In this document: positions 34,741 to 45,334 of the stretch, piece after piece
How positions within the stretch are numbered: position 1 is the first letter of the stretch
Layout of the letters: the number at the start of each line of letters is the position of its first letter
From: Antilocapra americana
Taxonomy: Eukaryota > Chordata > Mammalia > Artiodactyla > Antilocapridae
Assembly: GCA_007570785.1 (NCBI GenBank)
Contig: ML661885.1
Span: forward strand, 30,945,232 to 31,009,231
DNA length: 64,000 nucleotides
Direction of reading: 5' to 3'
Position numbers and translations under genes: made by a program
The notes under the pieces: model-generated
What the model saw: the letters and a program-made list of their open reading frames with translations, nothing else
Databases searched by the model: none
What the model was told of the DNA's origin: nothing

Positions 34741-35936
34741 CTAAAAGAGATAGTATATAACAAATATGTTTTTGCATAACTATTTTGGAGTACGGCTTTC
34801 CACTAATTTAAGACTTCTGAGAATTTTTGACTAAGTCATGCATCATTTTAAAAATGAACTAAGAATAGAAAAGTTTATGAAGAGAATGTATTTGTTATTG
34901 GAGAGCAAGTGGGTAGGCATATTCTGTACCACATACAGTTTGTTTTGACTCATATTTGTGACAGGCAAAAATATTTGTTGAACAATGTGATGAAAATGGA
35001 AGAGCATAAAATGAGTGACATTCAATTCTTATATTAGGGAATGTTTGATATTCTATGTACTCAGTGTATAAGTCAGTGTTGCCTCAAATTTTGTGATGAT
35101 ACCTCCAACTACTCTTTTAGTTAAGAGTTTTATTGCCCTTGGGCTATTTTTCACTTTTCCAAATTTGATTTGAAAATTTTCTGACTTTACCTATTTCAAC
35201 CCAAAGCTAGGGAAAACTTGTCAGGTTTTGCTGACTTTTTCTTTGCATTTTGGGATTCAGTTCAACTACAGTCTCAAACAAAATGCAAGAATTGCAAATC
35301 TATCCGACCTAAAACAATAACATAATTCTTCACAAGCACTGAATGACTCTGGAACAGACAATGATGAATTTTGCCCATCCTTGTACTGAACTAAAAACTG
35401 ACAAGTAAACACTGGAAAAAAGGAATAGCTCTAGGCTTTCCATGACAGCAGGATTTAAAATGATATATATAAAAAAAATGGCCATTCTAATGGTTTACAC
35501 TGTTACTCTGTAGTGACAAATAATTTAGAAATGTTAATAAATGTAGTGTAATTATCCATCCCTTTCTGTATTATTTAACAAAGTATTGAAAAAAGAACTA
35601 CTTAGATTTCTGTATCCATCAAAACTATTTTTCAAAAGTAAAGGAGAAATAAAAACTGTCAGAAAAACAAATTGAGAGGATTTATTGAGAGTATACTTAC
35701 CTTGCAAAAAATGTTAAAAGTTCTTTGAACAATGGTAAGATCAGAAACTCAGATGCACATGGAGAGGGGAGAGCATTTAAAGAGGAATAAAGTAAAGAGA
35801 AAGTTTTCATTTTTCTAGTTCTAAACTGGTTTAGCAGAAAATTTTGTTCAAAATAATAGTAATAATATATTGTATAATAGATTATAAAGCAAAAAAATAA
35901 CAACAATATTATAAGAAATGAGAGCATTCTGCTATG
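34741..35936. other. unassigned AT-rich sequence
   Basis: About 1.2 kb with nothing recognised. It ends at the target of the templated insertion. Confidence 0.5.
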
Positions 35937-36186
35937 TGCTTCACAATTTGCCTGGAAAAATCCCATGGACAGAGGAGCCTGGCAGGCTACAGTCCCTGGG
36001 GCTGCAAAGAGTCAGAAGTGACTGAGCCCACATTGACCTGCTACTGAGGGGGGTACCTTTCTGGGAACTCTACTCATTTGCCCTAGGGATTAGGAGGTGA
36101 CCACACTGGCTGGTAAACAGGAACTCTTTCAAAACCAGAGGAAAGGTTTTGAAACCACATTTCCAGGCAAATGTGCCTTCACAATT
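35937..36186 (+). repeat. templated insertion of the 198-bp segment, with flanking duplication
   Basis: The block 35948-36145 copies 31997-32194 at 197 of 198 positions. It sits between gtgcttcacaatt (35937-35949) and gtgccttcacaatt (36172-36185), a near-exact target duplication. The extra 3' bases include a fold-back: atttgcctggaaa (35946-35958) is repeated in reverse as tttccaggcaaat (36160-36172), and tttcaaaacc (36127-36136) as ggttttgaaa (36145-36154). There is no poly(A) tail. Confidence 0.9.
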
Positions 36187-36593
36187 CATGAAGCACTATT
36201 TATCATTTGAAAGTAGATTTCAATTAGTTTATAAATGTATATAGCAAACTCTAGGGCAACCACTAAAAAATCATTAAATATACTTAATATGCTATGACAT
36301 AAGAGAAAATGAAATCTAAAAAATTGCTTAGTTAAAACCAAGTAAGGCCAGAAACCAGTAGAACACAAAAAAAGCCAAGATAGTAAACTGAAAATAGTTA
36401 CAAATAATATGATAGATACGAATCTAACTATATCAAGACTGACTTTAATAAGAACCATATCGAGAATGACTTTAAGGTAATTGTAAATACAGTGATTAAA
36501 TTACAAAGACTATCTGGTAGATTTTTTTTAAAAAAATGCATCAGAAGTTGTAAGATAATGGAATACTACTATACAGTGGACCAGGAACGGAAT
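36187..36593. other. unassigned AT-rich sequence
   Basis: No repeat family recognised. A 22-bp stretch (36562-36583) matches the minus strand of 34243-34264 exactly. Confidence 0.45.
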
Positions 36594-36652
36594 AAGGGAG
36601 GGAGGGAGAGAGAAAGGAAGGAGAAAAGGAAGAAATCAAAAAAAAAAAAAGC
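36594..36652. repeat. purine-rich low-complexity tract
   Basis: GGGA/GAAA repeats that end in an A12 run. Confidence 0.85.
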
Positions 36653-37245
36653 TGACATTATAGAAATTACCTCAAGAGATGAACATGGTCGCACACATTA
36701 GATATTCAGAGAATTCCAATCATAGAATCACGGCTTCTTAATGGCCTTATTCAAATGAAAGGAGTGTATGTAATATATTTTACTGTATTACCAAGCTTTT
36801 GGGGGAAAACTTTCAATTCCATATTGTATTTTATGATTATATCATGCATAAAAGGTATAGTTCAAATATTTTTATTATCTCATTAAATCAAATTTCAACT
36901 ACATGCAGGTTTTAACATTTCATTTTAACATAACTGACTTAAAGAACAGGCTTCTAAGATTTTATTCTTATTCACATATTTCTTGATAGTAATTCAAGTA
37001 AAACAAATCTTATAGATTACATAAGAAGTCTGAATGACTGATTTGATATCAATTAGTTATTAGTTTGTGTTAATTTCTTAATTTAACTTTTTGAAGGTAG
37101 CATCATTTATATTAAAGTATTCTTTAGTTGAAAAACTAAACTATAATCATCATTACCTTTCAAAGATGATTGCAATTAATTGAGAAATTTTACTACGTCT
37201 GTTTTTACATGATATTTACAAATCAATGTTCATTTGCATGAGATC
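36653..37245. other. unassigned AT-rich sequence
   Basis: Nothing recognised. Confidence 0.45.
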
Positions 37246-37501
37246 ATCATCCCTAAGGCTTCCACTGAGGTTCAGTGGTAAAGTATCTGCCTGCAATGAG
37301 AGAACCACTGGAGACAGATTTGATTCCTGGGTTGGGAAGAATCCCCTGGAGAAGGAAATGGCAAGCGACTCCAATGTTCTTGCCTGGAGAATACCATAGA
37401 CAGAGGAGGCTGGTGGGCTACTGTTTGTAGGGTCACAAAGAATGGGACACGACTGAAGAGACTTAGCACACACGCAACACAGGCATGCATATCATCCCTA
37501 A
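37246..37501 (+). mobile_element. Bov-tA SINE with exact 11-bp TSD
   Basis: Sense Bov-tA at 37257-37490 between identical atcatccctaa (37246-37256 and 37491-37501). Its tail carries a CA-rich stretch (CACACACGCAACACAGG). Confidence 0.94.
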
Positions 37502-38779
37502 CACAACCAAAAGTTGATCTTAGCATCCTGAATACAGTGTATTCAGAAGAATATAATGAGACCAAGACGTTTTTAAGTATAACAAACTTCAATGAATTCT
37601 GTTATTGCGTTGTTATACTGTGAAAGCATATTAATGGAATAGCTTTTGAAAAGTCCATATAAATTTCTCATTAAACACTTAAGACTAAAGGATTTTTTTG
37701 AGCTTTTTTCTGTTTCTGCCTCATTACATACAGATTTGAAGTTACAAGAAGGATAAGCACAATTAGAGGATAGAGAGAGAGATAGATGATAGGTAACTTG
37801 ATCAAGGGAGGCTAAGCATAGGTAAAGGAAAACAAGACCAAACAGAGTAATAGAAATATGGAATTTAAGATATTATAGTTACATTATTGAACCTCTAGTT
37901 TGTGTCCTCAACTTCCAGATTTCTTGATATCCAAGTAAATATATGGTATATGAACTTCTGCTTACTCCTTCGGAAACCTCCATATGATAGATAATACCTT
38001 TTTGAAGATGTGGGCAATTTAAGAGAAGAAAACAACATTAAGCAAGTTAGCCTTTGACAAAGTTTTATAAAATTTCTTTTGATCTCCTCAAGTACTGTTT
38101 TCTTTGATATATTAAAAGAAAGCTTTAATTAACTACATGAATGGTTTATTTGATTTTACTTTACATTTGTGAAAAAAAAACAACAACACTAGAAAACCAG
38201 GAATTTAAATCTTTATATAAAATCTACTAATGTCTCTGTTGCTTTGTAAGGATTGCTTCAAGGGAAATGCTGAATTTAGTTAACAAGTCTGTACTACTTA
38301 TGTAAATTAGAGAAAGGGACTCTTTCAATTAAACTCTACACTCAAATTGTAGACTTCAGTAGTTAAAAATCTCTGCTGAATTATCTAAGAAAGCAGTTTA
38401 GTAAGGGAATGGCCCCTCATTCTCAGTTACTATGATTTTTCATTATGTTCTAACATTGTATACTCTTTATTGTTATTATTTTATATTCAAATATTTATTA
38501 AGCAATTTAGGAGATACAAAGGTAATTAAAACATGGTCAAAGAGGTGAGGCAAATGCCCAAGTATTAGAAAGGAAAGTGTAAGGTTCACTGAATCACAGT
38601 AATCAAAAGAGAGTACTTTAGATCAGGAGTGAGATGCTTCCATCCTGGAAGAGGTTATAGGTGAGTGGCAAAGCAGGAAAGGGGACTGAGATTAAAATAG
38701 ACGACTTCAGTCAAAATTGTTGATGTCATTCACTTTCCACCATATTTGTTTCTTCTCTCCCTTTCTGGATGTAATTTAG
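37502..38779. other. unassigned sequence
   Basis: About 1.3 kb with nothing recognised. Confidence 0.5.
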
Positions 38780-39006
38780 GTGTGTCTGTGTATATGTGTC
38801 TGTGTGTGTGTGCGTGCACGCACGCACTCAGTTGTGTCTGACTCTTTGGGACCCTGTGGACTGTATCCGGCTCAGCTCCGTTGTCCATGGGATTTTCCAG
38901 GCAAGAATAATTCTCCAAGGGATCTTCCCAACCCAGGGACTGAACCCATGTCTCTTGCATCATGTGCATTGACAGGCAGATTCTTTACCACTCTACCACC
39001 TGGGCA
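38780..39006 (-). mobile_element. Bov-tA SINE with a TG/CG microsatellite tail
   Basis: Antisense Bov-tA (about 38826-39006). Its 3' tail lies to the left and has grown into a TGTG/TGCG tract at 38780-38827. About 25 bp of the body (the ACTGGAGTGGG region) appear deleted near 38909. Confidence 0.88.
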
Positions 39007-39045
39007 CAAGTAGTGCCTAGGATTATTGGATGCACTTTTTAATAT

Positions 39046-39220
39046 CAGTTCAGCTCAGTCACTCCATCGTGTCCTGACTCTTTTCAACCCCTTGGACTGC
39101 AGCACACCTGGCTTCCAAGTCCATCACCAACCCTCAGAACTTACTTAAACTCACCTCCATTGAGTCGTTGATGCCATCCAACCATCTCCTCCTCTGTCAC
39201 CCCCTTCTCCTCCTGCCTTC
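39046..39220 (-). mobile_element. Bov-B LINE, short 3' end
   Basis: Antisense terminal 175 bp of Bov-B (ATCAGTTCAGCTCAGTCACT to CTTCTCCTCCTGCC). Both sides carry ttaatat, a possible short TSD. Confidence 0.88.
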
Positions 39221-39227
39221 TTAATAT

Positions 39228-40474
39228 ACTTGCTTGCATTTTTGCTTTAGTGTCTTCTACAGAACTAAGTTCTTTGGTATTTTAGGATGCCCCCCCTTTT
39301 TTTGTTACAGATTCTTGACCTTCTGGTCTTGATGTTAATGGTTTTGAGTCTTTTCTGCTCTGATATTATTTTTGTGCCTTTTTAGTTGGAATATCTCATG
39401 ACTTCTTTACCAGAGCTTTTTCTTCAGGCTTCCTTTTTTTTTTTTTTGAAAAGTCATGTCCCAGTATCATTGTTTCTCTTTTAACATATTGGGAGATGTA
39501 CCTTTGTCTTTCCTTTTTGCTCTCTTTTCTTTTTTTTTTTGTAGCTAATCTTGTCATTTTTTCTATTGGTTCCAGCAATTTACTATTATGTTTTTAAATG
39601 TGACTTTGTAATATATTTACATAGATTGTTTAATATATGATTTGATGTTTTTTAGCAGTTTTTGAAAAGTCTTGGCCTGTATTTCCTAAACTGTTGCTTC
39701 AGCCCCATTCTATATGTCCTATCTGAAACATAACTGTTGAAAGTAATCACTATATTTACCTACTGGTAAATATAAGACAGGAGGGTCACCTTGTTCTAGT
39801 CAAGTATGGTTTTCTTTTTTCTGTTACTTGTAAGGCCCAGTATTTTAGAATTTTCTATTGAAAGTCTAAAGAATTAATCAAGGCATTTCCTCATTGGCTA
39901 TTTCTGAAGTTCAAAAGAGTTTCTGAAATTCATTTGTTTTTCTTTTTTACCATCACCACAAGGCTGTCAACATCTCCACTCATATGTTTACCTTTTAGTA
40001 TCTGCTACATGGAAAGAACCCTTTGTATATCTTCTTGAATTTCTACTCTTTATGTTGCTATAGTATATTCTGTCATTTGGCAAGGCATTGGTATCCAATA
40101 TTATAGTCCAAGGTCAGAGAAGAATTTATTAACTGTTTTTTTAAACTCTGTGAATCTCAGTGATCCTCCTTGTTAAGCTGGGCTGTCAGTATCACCGAGA
40201 ATCCATTTGATGTCTCACCATTACTCACTGTAATCCCTCTCCAGAAAATAATCACCCATGCATTTCTTATAATTGTGATTAGCCCTTCAAATATCATCAA
40301 AAACTATTATTATTATGTACACATTCTTTTATAAAATGTTTTCTATAGCAAAAGAGAAAAGGGACATTTAATACAATTAAACATTGTGCTTAACAAGTTA
40401 AGAAAAATCATTAAAGCATAAATTTTCCCTTGTTATTAAACCTTAAAGAACAGTTCAAATACAGATACATATTA
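39228..40474. other. unassigned T-rich sequence
   Basis: Contains T-runs at about 39291-39302, 39433-39447 and 39529-39540. No confident family; parts may be antisense old L1. Confidence 0.4.
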
Positions 40475-40980
40475 TGTACTGCTATGGACTAAATGTTTGT
40501 GTTTCCCCAAATTCAGTTATTGAAATCAAATTTCCAGTGTGATTGTATTTGAAGATGGGGGCCTTTGGAAGGTGATTAGGTCATGAGGCTGAAGTTCCCA
40601 TGAATAGGATTAGTCCTTAAAAAGTGAAGTCTCTCTCTCAGCCACGTTCACTTCTTCACGACCCCATGGAATGTAGCCTACCAGGCTCCTCCGTCCATGG
40701 CATTTTCTAGGCAAGAGTATTGGAATGGGTTGCCATTTCCTTCTCCAGGGGATCTTCCCAACCCAGGGATGGAACCCAGGTCTCCCACATTACAGCTAGA
40801 TGCTTTACCATCTGAGCCGCCAGGGAAGCTCAGTCCTTATAAAGGAGACCACAGACATCTCCCTTTCCCCCTTCTACTATATGAGAACACAGCAAAAAAA
40901 CCCAACCTTCTAATAAACCAGGATGCCATTCTTTCAGGATGCCATTCAGCAGTTGAATTTGCCAGCACCTAGATTTGATA
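40475..40980 (+). mobile_element. MaLR (MLT1/MST-type) LTR split by a SINE
   Basis: The 5' part opens with GCTATGGACTAAATGTTTGT and runs through TTTGGAAGGTGATTAGGTCA to the SINE; the rest resumes with TCCTTATAAAGGAGACCAC after it. A small tandem duplication of CAGGATGCCATTC lies at about 40919-40948. Strand and order fit a solo MaLR LTR. Confidence 0.75.
40612..40843 (-). mobile_element. Bov-tA SINE inside the MaLR LTR
   Basis: Antisense Bov-tA at 40624-40831. Flanks agtccttaaaaa (40612-40623) and agtccttataaa (40832-40843) are a 12-bp TSD with one change. Confidence 0.93.
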
Positions 40981-40984
40981 GTGT

Positions 40985-42460
40985 TATCTGTCTCTATCAC
41001 AAACCACTACAAAACACGACAGTTTAGAAGAGCAGACATTGAATCTCACCCTGGTTGTTCTCCAGGTCTATTGCAGATCTTTGGATCCATGCTGTGCTCA
41101 GCCAGGTGCAGGACTAGCTGCATCACCTCCAGGCATGGCTCTTCAAGACATACTGAGCTCTGTCACTTAAGTATGTAAAGAAGACATGCACACGCGTATG
41201 TCATGAACATTTATTTTAAGACCCAGGCTGAAGGGACAGCAGACACCCAGGAGAAGCTTTTCCTATAGCATTGTCATTGTGGGCAAGAAGAAACATGCCA
41301 TGCCGCTTAAAGCCTAGGGTTTAAATTAATACTTGTAACTTCCACCAACGTTTTCTTTAGCTGAAATAGTCTCACAGTTGAGATCAAATTCAAATTTGAG
41401 GAAGAATTGCTCTATTCCTTTTATGGGAGGAGATATAAAACAGCATGGCAAAGACCATGGATACAGTGATAGGTAAAGAATAGATTAATAATATAGTATA
41501 TAATCATAATAATTCAATATATTACATTTATACACTTGTTTACAATTATTCATATCTCTCCCATATGCAACCTATATTGAATCATACCTATATCTCCCAA
41601 AATCTCATCCATTGATATTAAAAATTATGCTTGAAGTCCAACATACCGTGTTCTACATTAGAGATGGACAGGAGTCTTCATGATCTGATGATCTATGCAA
41701 AGACTAGTTATTTGCTAAACACATCTAATAATGTAGCAGAAACAGGATAACTGTAAGCAACACTGATTTAAAAAGGTAAGAATGAAAGTTACAGAGCAGT
41801 TAGTGGTTCATATTTAGACAATCTTACTGGGAAAATGGTATCTGTTTCTCCTTCACAGTAGACATGTATTATTTCCTGATTATACCTCAAGTCTGCTTCT
41901 TGAAATTTGTTCCCAAGTATGTTGCCAAGGGTCTCAATTATTCCTCTGCAAGGTCTAAAGTTTTCTGCTCCTCTTGGTCACATCTGCAAAAGCCATTGTA
42001 GACTATATCCCCTTTTTAATAGCTCAACTACTTCACCAACCTACTCCCTGAATATCAATTGTTGAGGGGCAGAAGTCTTTTTCATTATAAAGTTTCTCGC
42101 TCACTTCCAATCTGATCTGTCATCACTTTTGTCAGTACAACCCTGTCCATGAGCTTGTGATTTTTTTTTTCTATGTGGTTCCATTCTGATCCATGCTTCA
42201 AAAGTCAGACTAAAATTATTTGTTCAGGCATGAATCTCTAGACTTAATTTCAGGTGCATTGAAATGCACTTAATCTCTCTAGAATCTTTTTTTATTTTTT
42301 TCTGGCTGATAAGATCTGTTATGAATTTTCTTAATTTTTTCACAGATTTTAATAAAGGGTGCAGCATGGCTGTTTCATTCTCTCTCTGCTTTTCTTGGAT
42401 GAAGTGATAAATAAGAGGTTTATTTTTCTCTAGTATGAGTTAAAAATGTCCTTATATCAA
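40985..42460. other. unassigned sequence
   Basis: About 1.5 kb with no recognised repeat or coding exon. Somewhat GC-richer at 41040-41160. Confidence 0.5.
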
Positions 42461-42689
42461 GACTCCTCATCACTGTGTTCTCCCGCTCAGTCTCTTTAGT
42501 TGTGTCTGACTCTGCAACCCTGTGGACAGTACCTCACCAGACTATTCTGTCTATGGGATTCTCCAGGGATGGTTGCCATGCTGTCTTCCAAGGGATCTTC
42601 CTCACCCAGGGACCGAACCCACATCTCCCACAGCCCCTTACTGCTGGCAGATTTTTTACCTCTGAGCCATCGGGGAAGACCCCTCATCA
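42461..42689 (-). mobile_element. Bov-tA SINE
   Basis: Antisense Bov-tA at 42473-42677. Flanks gactcctcatca (42461-42472) and gacccctcatca (42678-42689) form a 12-bp TSD with one change. Confidence 0.93.
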
Positions 42690-42775
42690 TGGTATGTTTA
42701 ATTTAATACTAACATAATGGCATTGAGTTAGTTTCTAAAATCTTATTAAATAACAATTATTACTTGCTTTCTAGA

Positions 42776-42893
42776 AACTTTCCTGGCAGAACAGTGATTA
42801 AGGCTCCACACTTCCAAACCAGGGTACACAAGTTTGATCTCTGGTCAAGGAACTGAGACCCATATGCAGTGTGGCAGGGCCAAAAAATAAGCA
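42776..42893 (+). mobile_element. CHR-type SINE
   Basis: Sense CHR-like SINE with the tRNA-derived head (CTTTCCTGGCAGAACAGTGA), a GTTTGATCTCTGGTCAAGG middle and a GGGCCAAAAAATAAG A-rich end. Confidence 0.75.
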
Positions 42894-43375
42894 AAGTGAA
42901 ACAAATATTGCTTTGTGACCAGCCCTGTTCTATATGATCAATACAAAAAGTATTTTCCATGAGGATGCTCAGGCAAAACGTTTAATAAGTAATTTGGTGG
43001 GACATTTGAGAGATTAATAACTAAAGCTATTGATCTTGATGAAGTTGGTATATAGACACTTTTCCAGAAATGTTTATATCCTAGCAGAAGCTCTATGTTA
43101 TACATATTCTCCTAATTTTAGTACAATTTGAAATAACTACATTTGATAGTAAGGAGTACTCCAATGAAATAGTATAGGCAAAAGTCATGCTGATAAGGAG
43201 AAGAGAGAAGAAATTGAGATAATCAGTGTTAATTATTAGTTTCCCTTTTTAAAAAGTTGTTAAATATATATTTCAAATATATATGTCCTATTATTTTGCT
43301 TCAATATACAGATATACTTTTTAAGTGTGTATATATATATATAAAGTATAAAAGTATATAATTTTAAAGTATATA
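42894..43375. other. unassigned sequence ending in AT repeats
   Basis: No repeat family recognised. The last about 50 bp before the gap are TATA-rich. Confidence 0.45.
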
Positions 43376-43475
43376 NNNNNNNNNNNNNNNNNNNNNNNNN
43401 NNNNNNNNNNNNNNNNNNNNNNNNNNNNNNNNNNNNNNNNNNNNNNNNNNNNNNNNNNNNNNNNNNNNNNNNNNN
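43376..43475. other. assembly gap (100 N)
   Basis: Exactly 100 Ns, a conventional placeholder for a gap of unknown size, next to AT-repeat sequence. Confidence 1.
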
Positions 43476-43700
43476 CTAGCTATCTCAATGTCATATGCAT
43501 GTATACACTTTTCATATACTTGTAACATCTTGGCTTCACTAGGAAGCATAAGTTGTGAGAACTTCTCTAATGCCTTGTCCAAGTATATACCTAATTTTAG
43601 GTCACTGTTCACACTCATTTAAGACTTTTCCACTTAGATTCATATTCTTTTTCTACCTTCTACCTTTTACTACCTGGTGGGCTGTGTGCATCATCATTCT

Positions 43701-43903
43701 AGACTTCCCTGTTGACTCAGCAGTAATAAAAATCCACCTGCCATACTTCCCAATGCAGGAGTTGCGGGTTTAATCTGTTGGCCAGGAAGAGCCCCTGGAG
43801 AAGGCAAAGCAACCCACTCTAGTATTCTTGCCAGGAAATCCCATGGACAGAGGAACCTGGCCGGCTATAGTCCATGGGGTCGCAGAGTTGGACATGACTT
43901 ATT
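43701..43903 (+). mobile_element. Bov-tA SINE, diverged
   Basis: Sense Bov-tA from AGACTTCCCTGTTGACTCAG to GGTCGCAGAGTTGGACATG. An extra duplicated TAAAA and other changes make it older than most copies here. Confidence 0.88.
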
Positions 43904-44189
43904 AAGTAAACAAAAACAATGAACTTCTAATGTCCATATAAATCCACTAATAAAACACCATAAAAACAATTTTCATTGTCTCTTCAAATTAAATATGCTT
44001 ACCAGCTCTAAAATTCAACTGCTCAATTGCTTTGCTAAAATTCAGCTTTGAAATCACTCTCAGAAATAACAAATGTCAATATCAAAATCTTAAATCAGGG
44101 CTCTGTATCCATTTAAATCTTCTGTGTACTACTTCATGTTTCTTTAACCTCATCATTTTGTGCATTTGCCCTCCAGTAAGGATCTTTTT
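43904..44189. other. unassigned sequence
   Basis: Nothing recognised. It ends in a T-run that borders the next Bov-B. Confidence 0.4.
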
Positions 44190-45326
44190 TTTTTTTTTTG
44201 CATTTCTTTCTCATGGGGATGGTCTTAATCTTTGTCTCCTGTACAGTGTCAACAACCTCTGTCCACAGCTCATCAGGAACTCTATCTATCAGAACTAGTC
44301 CCTTAAATCTATTCCTCACTTCCACTGTATAATCATAAGGGATTTGATTTAGGTCATACCTGGATAGTCTAGAGGTTTTCCCTACTTTCTTTCGTTTCAG
44401 TCTGAATTTGGCAATAAGGAGTTCACAATCTGAGCCACAGTCAGCTCTGGGTCTTGTTTTTGCTGACTGTATAGAGCTTCTCCATCTTTGGCTGCAAAGA
44501 ATATAATCCATCTGATTTCGGTGTTGACCATCTGGTGATGTCCATATGTAGAGTCTTCTCTTGTATTGTTGGAAGAGGGTGTCTGCTATGACCAGTGCAT
44601 TCTCTTGGCAAAACTCTGTTAGCCTTTGCCTTGCTTCATTCTGTATTCCAAAGCCAAATTTGCCTGTTACTCTAGGTGTTTCCTGACTTCCTACTTTTGC
44701 ATTTCAGTCCCCTAGAATGAAAAGGCCATCTTTTTTGAGTGTTAGTTCTAGAAGGTCTTGTAGGTCTTGATAGAACCATTCAACTTCAACTTCTTCAGCA
44801 TTACTGGTTGGGGCATGTATAGGCTTGGATTACCATGATAGTGAATGGTTTGCCTTGGAAACGAACAGAGATCATTCTGTAGTTTTTGAGATTTCATCCA
44901 AGTACTGCATTTCAGACTCTTTTGTTGACCATGATGGCTACTCTATTTCTGCTAAGGGATTCCTGCCCACAGTAGTAAATATAATGGTCATCTGAGTTAA
45001 ATTCACCCATTCCAGTCCATCTTAGTTCTCTAATTCCTAGAATGTCGACATTCACTCTTGCCATCTCTTGTTTGACCACTTCCAGTTTGCCTTGATTCAT
45101 TGATCTAACATTCCAGGTTCCTATGCAATATTGCTCTTTACAGCATCAGACCTTGGTTCTATCACCAGTCACACCCACAAATGGTTATTGTTTTTGCTTT
45201 GGTTCCATGCCTTCATTCTTTCTGGAGTTATTTCTCCACTGATCTCCAGTAGTATACTGGAACTCCTACCGACCTGGGGAGTTAATCTTTCAGTGTCCTA
45301 TCTTTTTGGCTTTTCATACTATTCAT
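44190..45326 (-). mobile_element. Bov-B LINE, endonuclease part in inverted orientation
   Basis: Antisense Bov-B covering the N-terminal AP-type endonuclease and the linker toward the RT. On the minus strand, residues near 44912-45100 read LEVVKQEMARVNVDILGIRE and then WTGMGEFNSDDHYIYYCGQE, the known start of the RTE endonuclease. Frame breaks and stops are present. It joins the sense Bov-B segment head-to-head through about 8 bp of filler (aaaaagac). Confidence 0.9.
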
Positions 45327-45334
45327 AAAAAGAC

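Noticed and set aside
44912..45100. Endonuclease-like peptide as a host gene (the type often named craniofacial development protein 2-like)
   Set aside because: It is the N-terminal endonuclease of Bov-B, broken by stops, within a recognisable Bov-B copy.
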